Origin: UBA4416 sp040376995
GTDB taxonomy: Bacteria > Bacteroidota > Bacteroidia > B-17B0 > Aurantibacillaceae
Reading direction: 5' to 3'
Assembly (NCBI GenBank): GCA_040376995.1
Contig: JBEIPP010000099.1
Location: 1-11,883 of the forward strand
Length of the DNA: 11,883 bases
Shown: positions 5,779 through 11,883 of the stretch, piece by piece
Numbering within the stretch: the stretch's first letter is position 1
How the letters are laid out: each line of letters starts with the position of its first letter
Position numbers and translations under genes: made by a program
Notes under the pieces: generated by a model
What the model saw: only the letters and a program-made list of their open reading frames with translations
Databases searched by the model: none
What the model was told of the DNA's origin: nothing

Positions 5779-6912
5779 ATGAAATATCTTATATATTATT
5801 TAACCATTTTAAATTTTTGCATTTTAAATTTAAATGCACAAGTTACTAAAGCTGATTATTACAATAAAATAAATAATAAAGTATTTACTTTTTCGAAACA
5901 AAAGCCAGATGCAGTTTTTGATACAATAACGGCGTTTGTGAATGGTACGTTTCAAAGCCAAGAAGATAGAGCCAGAGCATATTATACTTGGATTGCTTTA
6001 AATATTAATTACGATGAAGATTACAGAGGCAGTATTAGTTATAGCTTAATAAAAGATATAAGAAATGAGAATAATGTTTCTATGAGAGTGAATAATATAA
6101 TAGAAACTAAACTAGGGGCAAGCGAATCTATTGCGAATCTATTTTCTAAGTTTTGTCAAAGTTCAAAAATTACTTGTTTTACAGTTCCTGGATATATCAA
6201 GCGTCCTAATAGAACGGTGTCAGATATGTTATTTGTTTGGAATGTTTTGTATTTAGATTCTATATGGTTTCAGGTAGATGCTTCAATGCATCACGGGTAT
6301 TTAAATGAGAATTATAAATTTGTAAGGCATCCGATGCCAGACTTTTTTTGCAACAAGCCATCAGATTTTATAACAAGTCATTTTCCACATGATCCCATGT
6401 GGCAATTATTAGAATACCCATGCAACATATCGGAGTTTATTAAAGAAAGAATTGAGTTAGAAGGGAAATTGGCTTATAATTTTGAAGATTCACTGAAAAA
6501 CTATTCGCATAAAACTATGAGCGAACAGAAAGAAATTGATATAATCAGATATTTTAAAAATGAAACAATCATCTCATTATATGATAAAAATTTGGAATTA
6601 TATAATTATGATAAAGCAGCTGATAAAATGGAGTTAGGTATTAAATATTTTGATCAATATTTTGAAATAGGGAAAAATAAATTATCTAAATATCCTTTAA
6701 AAAGTGATTGGAAAATAGCAAAAGAATATTTGAATAAATCAGAATTGTATTTTAATGAAACAGAAAAATTATTGAATGCTTATATATTGAAAAGAGCAGA
6801 AACAAATCAAATTTATAACATACTGCATTCTAATTTAAAAGGTAATCTAAGTGATGTATATAAGAATCAAGAGTACTTAGAAAAACTCAAACCTTTTTTA
6901 AAAGAAAAATAA
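5779..6912 (+). CDS. Exported transglutaminase-like protein, probable pseudoenzyme
   Basis: The 377-aa protein has a signal peptide (hydrophobic 2-18, cleavage after LNA20 before QV). Residues 62-215 follow the bacterial transglutaminase-like/Kyphoscoliosis pattern: RARAYYTWIALNINYDEDY (64-82), a helix ESIANLFSKFC (116-126), MLFVWNVLYLDSIWFQVDAS (150-169) and HFPHDPMWQLLEYP (201-214). By alignment from memory, the catalytic Cys position (GVCxGY) is Ser115 in GASES, and the His of HAWN is Phe152 in FVWN; only Asp167 remains. It would therefore lack cysteine protease or cross-linking activity and probably binds a partner or peptide. Residues 220-377 are helical and charged. It is second in the operon with the TPR/TonB protein and is followed by a strong terminator. 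Confidence 0.8.
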   Translation: MKYLIYYLTILNFCILNLNAQVTKADYYNKINNKVFTFSKQKPDAVFDTITAFVNGTFQSQEDRARAYYTWIALNINYDEDYRGSISYSLIKDIRNENNVSMRVNNIIETKLGASESIANLFSKFCQSSKITCFTVPGYIKRPNRTVSDMLFVWNVLYLDSIWFQVDASMHHGYLNENYKFVRHPMPDFFCNKPSDFITSHFPHDPMWQLLEYPCNISEFIKERIELEGKLAYNFEDSLKNYSHKTMSEQKEIDIIRYFKNETIISLYDKNLELYNYDKAADKMELGIKYFDQYFEIGKNKLSKYPLKSDWKIAKEYLNKSELYFNETEKLLNAYILKRAETNQIYNILHSNLKGNLSDVYKNQEYLEKLKPFLKEK

Positions 6913-6916
6913 ATTC

Positions 6917-6952
6917 AAAAAGTCCAATGATTATAATCATTGAGATTTTTTT
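6917..6952 (+). terminator. Rho-independent terminator of the TonB/transglutaminase operon
   Basis: CAATGATTA and TAATCATTG (6925-6942) form a perfect palindrome, followed by AGA and T7 (6946-6952). An A-run upstream extends the pairing. It begins 5 nt after the stop at 6912. Confidence 0.8.
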
Positions 6953-6977
6953 GTTTTGCTATTTGCATCAATGTGCA

Positions 6978-7010
6978 AGACCCGAAAAGTTTTGGAAATC
7001 TTTCGGATCT
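6978..7010. repeat. AGACC-type palindrome P4 (degenerate)
   Basis: Left arm AGACCCGAAAAGTTT, right arm AAATCTTTCGGATCT, paired with two weakened positions. It is of the CCCGAAAGG subfamily. It is followed by the 65-nt module at 7024, as P3 and P6 are followed by theirs, so 6978-7088 looks like the solo 3' end of a lost RAYT unit. Confidence 0.75.
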
Positions 7011-7023
7011 ATCCAGAGCATAC

Positions 7024-7088
7024 GTTGGGCTTTTATAAAATGCTACAATCCGTAGCAAAGCTGCGTTTTAAAATTACTTTACTTTGTA
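7024..7088 (+). repeat. 65-nt leader module, copy 2, before RAYT B
   Basis: Same length and order as the module at 3953: GTTGGGCTTTTATAAAA, hairpin TGCTACAATCCGTAGCA (7041-7057), AAAATTACTTTACTTTGTA. It ends 9 nt before palindrome P5. Confidence 0.85.
7080..7086 (+). promoter_or_regulatory. TACTTTG box before RAYT B
   Basis: Conserved near-match to the Bacteroidota -7 box, 11 nt before P5. If transcription starts about 6-8 nt downstream, the transcript would begin almost at the P5 hairpin. There is no -33 TTG here (CTG in this copy). Confidence 0.3.
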
Positions 7089-7097
7089 GCGTAAAAA

Positions 7098-7130
7098 AGA
7101 CCCGAAAGGTTTCGGAAACCTTTCGGGTCT
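7098..7130. repeat. AGACC-type palindrome P5, in the leader of RAYT B
   Basis: AGACCCGAAAGGTTT (7098-7112), CGG, AAACCTTTCGGGTCT (7116-7130), a perfect 15-bp stem, 17 nt before the ATG. It is the best representative of the CCCGAAAGG subfamily. Confidence 0.9.
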
Positions 7131-7147
7131 AAACAACGAGTAAACAA

Positions 7148-7711
7148 ATGGAAAAATTTGAGCATTTAGAATATGGGAAAATATACCATATTTATAATCG
7201 AGGCATTAATAAAGGTGATGTATTTTTTGAGACTAAGAACTATGTGTATTTTTTGAACCTCTACGCTAAACATGTTGATCCAATTGCCGACACATATGCT
7301 TGGTGCTTAATGAAAAATCATTTCCATCTCTTAGTAAAAATAAAAGATGAGTCTCAAATTAGTGAAACGAAAAATCCGTATCAATATTTTTCAAACTTAT
7401 TTAATGCTTATGCAAAAGGAATTAATAAAACTTATGGTAGAACGAGAAGTTTATTTCAAAAGAAATTTAAAAGAAAATTAGTAGATAACGAAGCTTATCT
7501 AAAAAACTTAATTCTTTATATTCATAACAATCCAGTTAATCATGGGATTTGTCAAGATGCCATGGATTATGCTTGGAGTTCATATTTGACTTGTGTTTCC
7601 GACAAAGCCACCAACTTGAAAAAAGATGAAGTACTTGATTTATTTGCAGATGTAGAGAATTTTAAAGTTGCTCATAAATTTAATATCAACATGCCGGATT
7701 TGGAGTTCTGA
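7148..7711 (+). CDS. REP-associated tyrosine transposase (RAYT, IS200-like Y1), intact
   Basis: The 187-aa protein has the Y1_Tnp fold: YGKIYHIYNRGINKGDVFF (9-27), KNHFHLLVKI (56-65) with the metal-binding pair H58/H60, SNLFNAYAKGINKTYGR (82-98), SLFQKKFKRKL (101-111) and YIHNNPVNHG (124-133), with Y124 as the expected nucleophile that forms the 5'-phosphotyrosine link on single-stranded DNA. A C-terminal tail (WSSYL and onward) is typical of the REP-associated branch. Such enzymes are domesticated relatives of IS200/IS605 TnpA that mobilise or maintain REP palindromes. Palindromes P5 and P6 lie 17 nt before and 11 nt after the gene and are the likely substrates (inference). ATG 7148 is the first start after the hairpin; no Shine-Dalgarno is seen. 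Confidence 0.92.
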   Translation: MEKFEHLEYGKIYHIYNRGINKGDVFFETKNYVYFLNLYAKHVDPIADTYAWCLMKNHFHLLVKIKDESQISETKNPYQYFSNLFNAYAKGINKTYGRTRSLFQKKFKRKLVDNEAYLKNLILYIHNNPVNHGICQDAMDYAWSSYLTCVSDKATNLKKDEVLDLFADVENFKVAHKFNINMPDLEF

Positions 7712-7722
7712 TTCCAACACAA

Positions 7723-7756
7723 AGACCCGAAAGGTTTTCAAAAACCTGTCAGGTCT
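7723..7756. repeat. AGACC-type palindrome P6 (hybrid), downstream of RAYT B
   Basis: Left arm AGACCCGAAAGGTTTT, right arm AAAACCTGTCAGGTCT; 14 of 16 positions pair. It has the same hybrid build as P3: left arm of one subfamily, right arm of the other. Confidence 0.85.
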
Positions 7757-7768
7757 ACCCAGCGCTAT

Positions 7769-7833
7769 GTTGGGCTTTTATAAAATGCTACAGCTTGTAG
7801 CAAAGGCGTGTTTTTAAATTACTTTACTTTGTA
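7769..7833 (+). repeat. 65-nt leader module, copy 3
   Basis: Third copy, with hairpin TGCTACAGCTTGTAGCA (7786-7802) and TACTTTG at 7825-7831. It now precedes the ORF6N scar and, 145 nt further on, pepD, so it may act as a promoter for pepD. Confidence 0.85.
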
Positions 7834-7841
7834 TTGTAATA

Positions 7842-7864
7842 GGTGGTCGCAATTTGCGCCCACC
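7842..7864. repeat. GGTGGTCGC palindrome, copy 2
   Basis: GGTGGTCGCA, ATT, TGCGCCCACC. One A-to-C change breaks a stem pair relative to 4026-4048, consistent with loss of selection after the ORF6N gene was deleted. Confidence 0.8.
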
Positions 7865-7879
7865 TCAAAATTTGATAAA

Positions 7880-7941
7880 ATAGAAGAGAAGCAGGCATTA
7901 GAACCACACCAAAAAAAGGCTGTAAATTACCTAAGAAATAA
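7880..7941 (+). pseudogene. ORF6N gene scar (internal deletion of about 480 nt)
   Basis: The base aligned with the ORF6N start is now ATA (7880-7882), and the next codons give EEKQALEP, comparable to ATKQSLVK at the intact N-terminus. After about 40 nt the sequence rejoins the 3' end of the gene: TAAATTACCTAAGAAATAA, then TTTTATATTTAT (7923-7954), which matches 4588-4619 at 31 of 32 positions, including the KLPKK-stop codons in another frame. Compared with unit A, about 481 nt are missing between the two ends. A long frame through here into pepD exists only by chance. Confidence 0.8.
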
Positions 7942-7978
7942 ATTTTATATTTATATCTCATTATCTAAAAACACTACC

Positions 7979-9430
7979 ATGAACGAAGCTATCAGAAAAC
8001 TGGAACCCGCAGCAATGTGGAATAACTTTGCCGATTTAAATGCAGTGCCTCGCCCTTCAAAAAAAGAAGAACGTGTGATTGCATTTGCTAAAGCATTTGG
8101 AGAAAAATTGGGCTTACCAACACTTGTTGATGAGGTAGGAAATGTGATTATTAAAAAGCCTGCCACAAAAGGCATGGAAGATAGAGTAACCGTTGTATTA
8201 CAAAGTCATTTAGATATGGTGCATCAAAAAAATGCGGCCACTAATTTTGATTTTAATACTCAAGGTATCGAAATGTTTGTAGAAGGAGATTGGGTTAAAG
8301 CAAATGGCACTACTTTAGGTGCTGATAACGGCATTGGTGTAGCTTCTATTATGGCTTTATTAGAGTCAACAACGATTCCTCATCCTGCTTTAGAAGCTTT
8401 GTTTACAATTGATGAAGAAACAGGCATGACGGGTGCTTTAGCATTAAAAGGCGGCTTGCTTAATGGAAGTATTATGTTAAACTTAGATACAGAAGATGAT
8501 GATGAGTTAACAATTGGTTGTGCTGGTGGAATTGATGTAACAGCAACTGGTAGTTATGCATCAGAAGCAGCTAAAAATAAAACTGCATTTAAAATTTCAG
8601 TAAAAAGTTTAACTGGTGGGCACTCTGGAATGGATATTCACCGTGGAAGAGGAAATGCAAACAAAATCATGAATCGCTTATTATTAAATTTAAGTAATGA
8701 TTTACAAATTGAAATTGCTAGTGTTGATGGTGGAAGTTTAAGAAATGCTATTCCTCGCGAATCTGTTTCTATTGTTACCATAGCGGATGCGAATGCTTTT
8801 AAAAAACAAATTCAGGAATTTGAAAAAATTGTAAAAGCAGAACATATCACAACTGATCCTAATTTAGTGGTGACTATTGAAGATACTGAAGCACCTACTC
8901 AAGTTTTCAATAAGGATTTTCAATATAAGTTATTACGTAGTATTTATGCTTGTCCTTATGGTATTTATCGTATGAGTCCGGATATTTCAGGTTTAGTGCA
9001 AACATCCAATAATGTGGCTCGTGTTATTGTGAAAGATGAAACATATCAAATACAATGTTTAACTCGTAGTTCGGTTGATTCAGAAAAAATAGATTTACAA
9101 CATGCTATTACTTCTGCTTTTGAATTATTAGGCGCACAAATTACAGCAGCGGGTTCTTATCCGGGTTGGACACCAAAGCCATCTGCACCTATTGTGAAAT
9201 TAATGAGTGATTTATATAAAGAGCGTTATAATGCAGATGCTAAAGTAAGCGCTTGTCATGCTGGTTTAGAGTGTGGTATTTTAGGAACAAATTATCCTGA
9301 TATGGAAATGATTTCATTTGGACCAAATATTAAAGGAGCACATTCACCAGATGAAAGAGTTCAAATAAGTTCAGTACAAAAATATTGGGGCTTTTTATTA
9401 GAGACTCTGGTAAGAATTCCTAAAAAATAG
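7979..9430 (+). CDS. pepD: Cytosol non-specific dipeptidase / aminoacyl-histidine dipeptidase (M20C)
   Basis: The 483-aa protein is the usual length for PepD. Start ATG 7979 gives MNEAIRKLEPAAMWNNFADL, the family N-terminus; the 57 codons before it translate the ORF6N scar. Metal and catalytic residues: H77 and D79 (SHLDMVHQK), D116 (LGADNGIG), E146/E147 (IDEETGM), D170 (LNLDTEDDDE), HAGLECG near 430 and the last His in GAHSPDE. The dimerisation (lid) domain begins at about 186 and includes LTGGHSGMDIHRGRGNA. It is a cytoplasmic di-zinc enzyme that hydrolyses dipeptides such as Xaa-His during peptide turnover. The gene is monocistronic with a terminator at 9451. Its own promoter region has been replaced by the tail of unit B, which ends 24 nt before the ATG. 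Confidence 0.95.
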   Translation: MNEAIRKLEPAAMWNNFADLNAVPRPSKKEERVIAFAKAFGEKLGLPTLVDEVGNVIIKKPATKGMEDRVTVVLQSHLDMVHQKNAATNFDFNTQGIEMFVEGDWVKANGTTLGADNGIGVASIMALLESTTIPHPALEALFTIDEETGMTGALALKGGLLNGSIMLNLDTEDDDELTIGCAGGIDVTATGSYASEAAKNKTAFKISVKSLTGGHSGMDIHRGRGNANKIMNRLLLNLSNDLQIEIASVDGGSLRNAIPRESVSIVTIADANAFKKQIQEFEKIVKAEHITTDPNLVVTIEDTEAPTQVFNKDFQYKLLRSIYACPYGIYRMSPDISGLVQTSNNVARVIVKDETYQIQCLTRSSVDSEKIDLQHAITSAFELLGAQITAAGSYPGWTPKPSAPIVKLMSDLYKERYNADAKVSACHAGLECGILGTNYPDMEMISFGPNIKGAHSPDERVQISSVQKYWGFLLETLVRIPKK

Positions 9431-9450
9431 GGTATAGAATTACAAAATTA

Positions 9451-9480
9451 AAAGGATTATCTAATGATAGTCCTTTTTTT
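9451..9480. terminator. Bidirectional terminator between convergent genes
   Basis: AAGGATTATC, TAAT, GATAGTCCTT (one G-T pair), then seven T to 9480. The minus strand also gives a T-rich 3' side (CCTTTTAATTTTG). It serves pepD and the minus-strand gene whose stop codon (9481-9479) overlaps the T-run. Confidence 0.8.
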
Positions 9481-10186
9481 ATGCAACAAGATTTTTATAA
9501 AGCAGCCTTTTTGCAATTGGCAAAAATGTCTCTTCGTTTGGTAATGCAGCATTAGCTTTAAATAAATATACTGCTGGATTTGGCATTTGCGGATTCGTAT
9601 GAATAATATCTAATTTAATTTTATCAACGGTTTGAGACAAGGAAATACTATAAGTGCTAAAATAAGAACAGTTTAACCCAAACACTTCTTGCTGTAATAA
9701 ATTTAATTTAGTTAGAGAGTAATTGTATAAATGCACTTGTTTAGATTGAAAAGGATATAATATAAAGTATCCTTCCTTTTTATAAATTGGTAGTATACCA
9801 ATATGATTTGTTGAAATATGTTGTTCTGCAAAATCAAAAATAGTTTTCCCTTTTTTTAATTCATCAATCAATAAGGGTTCACTAAAGGCAATAATTTGTT
9901 TTAATTCATCTAAAGAATCATCATTAATAGCATTTTCGTAAACAAGTGTAAAGTTTTTATAATCAATGCCTTTGATATTCTTTTTAAAACTATTTTCTAG
10001 AGAGGACGTGTTATTTTTAATGGAAATTAAATTTTTGTAATGGGCAATCAATTCGGCAAAATCGGGATATAATTTTTGCTCATTAAAATGTTCTTTTACT
10101 TTTTGTAAATAACCTAGCAATACATATTTTTTGTATTCAAAATCAATAAGGTTTTCAGTTAGCCAGTTTTCAGATAAAGTTCCCAT
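9479..10186 (-). CDS. Conserved-looking hypothetical protein
   Basis: The 235-aa product has no signal peptide and no transmembrane segment, so it is cytoplasmic. It starts MGTLSENWLTENLIDFEYKK, followed by a helical half (YVLLGYLQKVKEHFNEQKLYPDFAELIAHYKNL) and a C-terminal half with beta character (IGILPIYKKEGYFILYP, QVHLYNYSL, AVYLFKANAALP). I recall similar unnamed proteins in other Bacteroidota near Mrp/ApbC genes, but I do not recognise a domain and assign no function. It is monocistronic on the minus strand, with no obvious -7 box in the 70 nt upstream, and converges with pepD. A real gene is supported by its length, its codon pattern and the terminator at its end. Confidence 0.75.
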   Translation of the reverse strand: MGTLSENWLTENLIDFEYKKYVLLGYLQKVKEHFNEQKLYPDFAELIAHYKNLISIKNNTSSLENSFKKNIKGIDYKNFTLVYENAINDDSLDELKQIIAFSEPLLIDELKKGKTIFDFAEQHISTNHIGILPIYKKEGYFILYPFQSKQVHLYNYSLTKLNLLQQEVFGLNCSYFSTYSISLSQTVDKIKLDIIHTNPQMPNPAVYLFKANAALPNEETFLPIAKRLLYKNLVA

Positions 10187-10264
10187 ATTCTTTTATACGA
10201 TTGATGTTATAAATTAGTTTCATGTTGAATTTTCGAAATCTTATGGTTTAATTACGTTTGAGAT

Positions 10265-10756
10265 ATGCATATTACAAAAGGTTTCTTTAATCAATTATTA
10301 GGTATCTCGATAGCGGATGATAAAAATTATTTATTATAGTTAGATAAAAAATACGCCAATCATTTAGGAACAGTTCATGTGGCAGCTTTATTTGCTTTAA
10401 CTGAAGAATAAGGGAGCTCATTGTATTAAAAGCTTTTATATAAGAGATGACTGAAAATGTGATTCCTGTATTATGAAAGGTGGACGTTTCTTATAAAAAA
10501 ACGACACACGATATTATCAAATAATAAGCGATTTTAAAGGATACTACTTTGATAATATCTCTTTACAATTACAAACTAAGAAAAGGATATTACTCAATAC
10601 TATTGTTGAATTTTTTAACGAACAAAGGCAAAAGTATTTGTCGCAAATTTTGTGGTAAAAAGCTTTGAGGTATTAGTACAAGGTGGTGGCTTATATCAAT
10701 GCGCAAATAATAATTTATCTCCAGAAGCCAAAATAGCTTTAGGCAACATACTCTAG
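10265..10756 (+). pseudogene. Decayed hotdog-fold thioesterase (DUF4442/4HBT-like)
   Basis: Across frames the stretch encodes MHITKGFFNQLLGIS, then TAG after NYLL, then KYANHLGTVHVAALFALTEE, which matches the helix region of hotdog thioesterases (NHxGTVHxAALFALAE). It continues ENVIPVL, TGA where Arg is expected, KVDVSYKK, then after more stops and a lost A, VEFFNEQ...VFVANFVVKSFEV, the last two strands of the fold, ending at TAG 10754-10756. With at least two in-frame stops and two frameshifts it cannot be expressed. The original would have been about 163 aa. TACGTTTG (10253-10260), a perfect -7 box 4 nt before ATG, suggests a leaderless or nearly leaderless ancestral transcript. It lies between two minus-strand genes and converges with apbC. 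Confidence 0.75.
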
Positions 10757-10763
10757 TCACAAA

Positions 10764-10797
10764 AAAAAGCTCCTACAAAAATTTGAAGGAGCTTTTT
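10764..10797 (-). terminator. Terminator of apbC
   Basis: AAAAAGCTCCT (10764-10774) and AGGAGCTTTTT (10787-10797) form an 11-bp stem. On the minus strand it is followed by eight T. It lies 18 nt after the apbC stop and also serves the opposite direction. Confidence 0.85.
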
Positions 10798-10815
10798 AAT
10801 AATTTGTAATTTATA

Positions 10816-11883
10816 CTAGGCTGTCGTTGGTTTTTCTTTTACTTTATTAGCATTTAATATTGCAACTTGTTGTGCCACGTTTTGTGCCATTTCTCTAAAA
10901 GCTAAAGCTTGTGGAGTTGTTTCTTGTAAAATAGCTGGGCGTCCTGCATCACCAGCTTCGCGTATACTTTGCACTAAAGGTATTTGTCCTAATAAAGGTA
11001 AATTCATTTCTGCTGCTAAATTTTTAGCCCCATCTCTACCAAAAATATAATATTTATTATCTGGTAATTCTTCTGGCGTAAAATAAGCCATATTCTCAAC
11101 TATACCTAAAACAGGAACATTTAAAGCTGGTAATTTAAATAAAGCAATTCCTTTACGTGCATCCGCTAATGCTACTTGTTGTGGTGTACTTACAATTACC
11201 GCTCCAGTAATTGGCACCGTGCTACATAAAGTAATTTGTATATCTCCCGTTCCTGGAGGTAAATCAACAATTAAGTAATCTAATTCTCCCCAAGCGGTAT
11301 CCGTAAATAATTGCGTTAATGCTTTTGAAGCCATTGGTCCACGTAATGCAATTACCTGATCTGGACCTGCTAAAAAACCAACTGAGTTTAATTTTACCCC
11401 GTAGCTTTCAACTGGTTTCATTTTTGGCTTACCTTCATATTCACCTTTACCAGGCATATCATTTTGCACATCAAACATAATAGTTTGAGATGGTCCATAA
11501 ATATCAGCATCTACTAAACCAACTTTAGCGCCTTGTTTAGCCAAAGCTACTGCCAAGTTTGCAGAAATAGTAGACTTACCTACTCCACCTTTACCAGATG
11601 CCACTGCGATAATATTTTTCACTTGTGATAATGTTCCTAAATCTTTATCACGAGTAGAAGTCACATTAGCTGTCATGTTCACATTTACAATCGCTTCTTT
11701 GTCTACATAATGCTTCACTGCATTTACACAAGCATTATGAATCATGTCTTTCATAGGACAAGCCGGTGTAGTTAAAACTACTGTAAACGAAACATTTTTT
11801 CCATCTACTACTACATCCTTAATCATTCCAAGAGTCACTAAATCTTTTTTAAGATCTGGATCATCTACATATTTTAGGGCGTC
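10816..11883 (-). CDS. apbC: Mrp/ApbC-family iron-sulfur cluster carrier ATPase (5' end outside window)
   Basis: The frame is open to the window edge: 15 residues, DALKYVDDPDLKKDL, precede the first possible internal start (GTG 11838), and they are typical of the N-terminal MIP18 (DUF59) domain, so the true start lies beyond 11883. MIP18 continues through LTTPACPMK. The P-loop NTPase follows: SGKGGVGKST (deviant Walker A), DADIYGPS, DLPPGTGD and STPQQVALADARKG. The protein acts in the cytoplasm in Fe-S cluster transfer. The region ENMAYFTPEELPDNKYYIF replaces the CxxC that binds the bridging cluster in many homologues; I recall the same feature in other Bacteroidota members, so it is probably lineage-typical and not decay. 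The terminator at 10764 ends it. Confidence 0.93.
   Translation of the reverse strand, partial: DALKYVDDPDLKKDLVTLGMIKDVVVDGKNVSFTVVLTTPACPMKDMIHNACVNAVKHYVDKEAIVNVNMTANVTSTRDKDLGTLSQVKNIIAVASGKGGVGKSTISANLAVALAKQGAKVGLVDADIYGPSQTIMFDVQNDMPGKGEYEGKPKMKPVESYGVKLNSVGFLAGPDQVIALRGPMASKALTQLFTDTAWGELDYLIVDLPPGTGDIQITLCSTVPITGAVIVSTPQQVALADARKGIALFKLPALNVPVLGIVENMAYFTPEELPDNKYYIFGRDGAKNLAAEMNLPLLGQIPLVQSIREAGDAGRPAILQETTPQALAFREMAQNVAQQVAILNANKVKEKPTTA

Larger units (their letters stand above)
7562..7880 (+). repeat. 319-nt direct repeat, copy B
   Basis: Partner of 3746-4064, same length and no net gaps. It begins inside the RAYT at ATGGATTAT and ends at the base aligned with the A of the ORF6N start codon. 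Confidence 0.9.

Noticed and set aside
1101..7756. Palindromes as a CRISPR array
   Set aside because: Copies are scattered over kilobases, differ in sequence, and have no regular spacers or cas genes.
7808..7978. 57-codon upstream extension of pepD
   Set aside because: It is the ORF6N leader and scar read in frame; the PepD family begins at the ATG at 7979.
7951..8175. Minus-strand 74-aa frame
   Set aside because: It is the antisense shadow of the pepD start.
10816..11883. Absence of CxxC in ApbC as a sign of decay
   Set aside because: The frame and NTPase motifs are intact, and the replacement segment is, as far as I recall, typical of Bacteroidota homologues.

Overview
The window looks like chromosomal DNA of a Bacteroidota bacterium. 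It is AT-rich, the genes lack Shine-Dalgarno sequences, and TAnnTTTG-type -7 elements occur. Families typical of the phylum are present: a TPR/TonB C-terminal protein, a transglutaminase-like protein, an M20C dipeptidase and an Mrp/ApbC lacking the C-terminal CxxC.

Layout. 3-248 is the C-terminus of a nitroreductase-like gene. 249-1412 is a graveyard of remnants: hairpins, an IS3-family end with its orfA start, the first codons of a likely sensor protein, an inverted hairpin pair, one RAYT-type palindrome and a membrane-protein tail. 1413-3094 is a secreted protein of unknown function, split by a 1-nt frameshift. 3239-4619 is composite unit A: leader module, palindrome, a RAYT (REP-associated Y1 transposase) killed by two stop codons, palindrome, second leader module, a different palindrome, and an intact ORF6N-domain gene. 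4623-6912 is a two-gene operon of exported proteins (TPR + two TonB-C domains; a transglutaminase fold that seems to lack its catalytic Cys and His), ending in a strong terminator. 6962-7954 is composite unit B: the same layout, but here the RAYT is intact and the ORF6N gene is reduced to a scar of about 60 nt. 7979-9430 is pepD. On the minus strand lie an unrecognised 235-aa gene and a partial apbC, with a decayed hotdog-fold thioesterase between them.

The most interesting part is the pair of RAYT-ORF6N units. They share a 319-nt direct repeat (about 94 % identical by hand alignment) and have decayed reciprocally: A keeps ORF6N, B keeps the transposase. In each case the gene is preceded by the same leader: a conserved TACTTTG-like box, about 10 nt, a palindrome of 23-33 nt, 14-17 nt, then ATG. 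The palindrome differs between the RAYT and ORF6N genes, as if each gene carried its own hairpin or operator in a common leader. Six copies of the AGACC-type palindrome fall into two sequence subfamilies plus hybrids. Both units end a few bases before the start codon of an unrelated gene, so they may supply or disturb its transcription.
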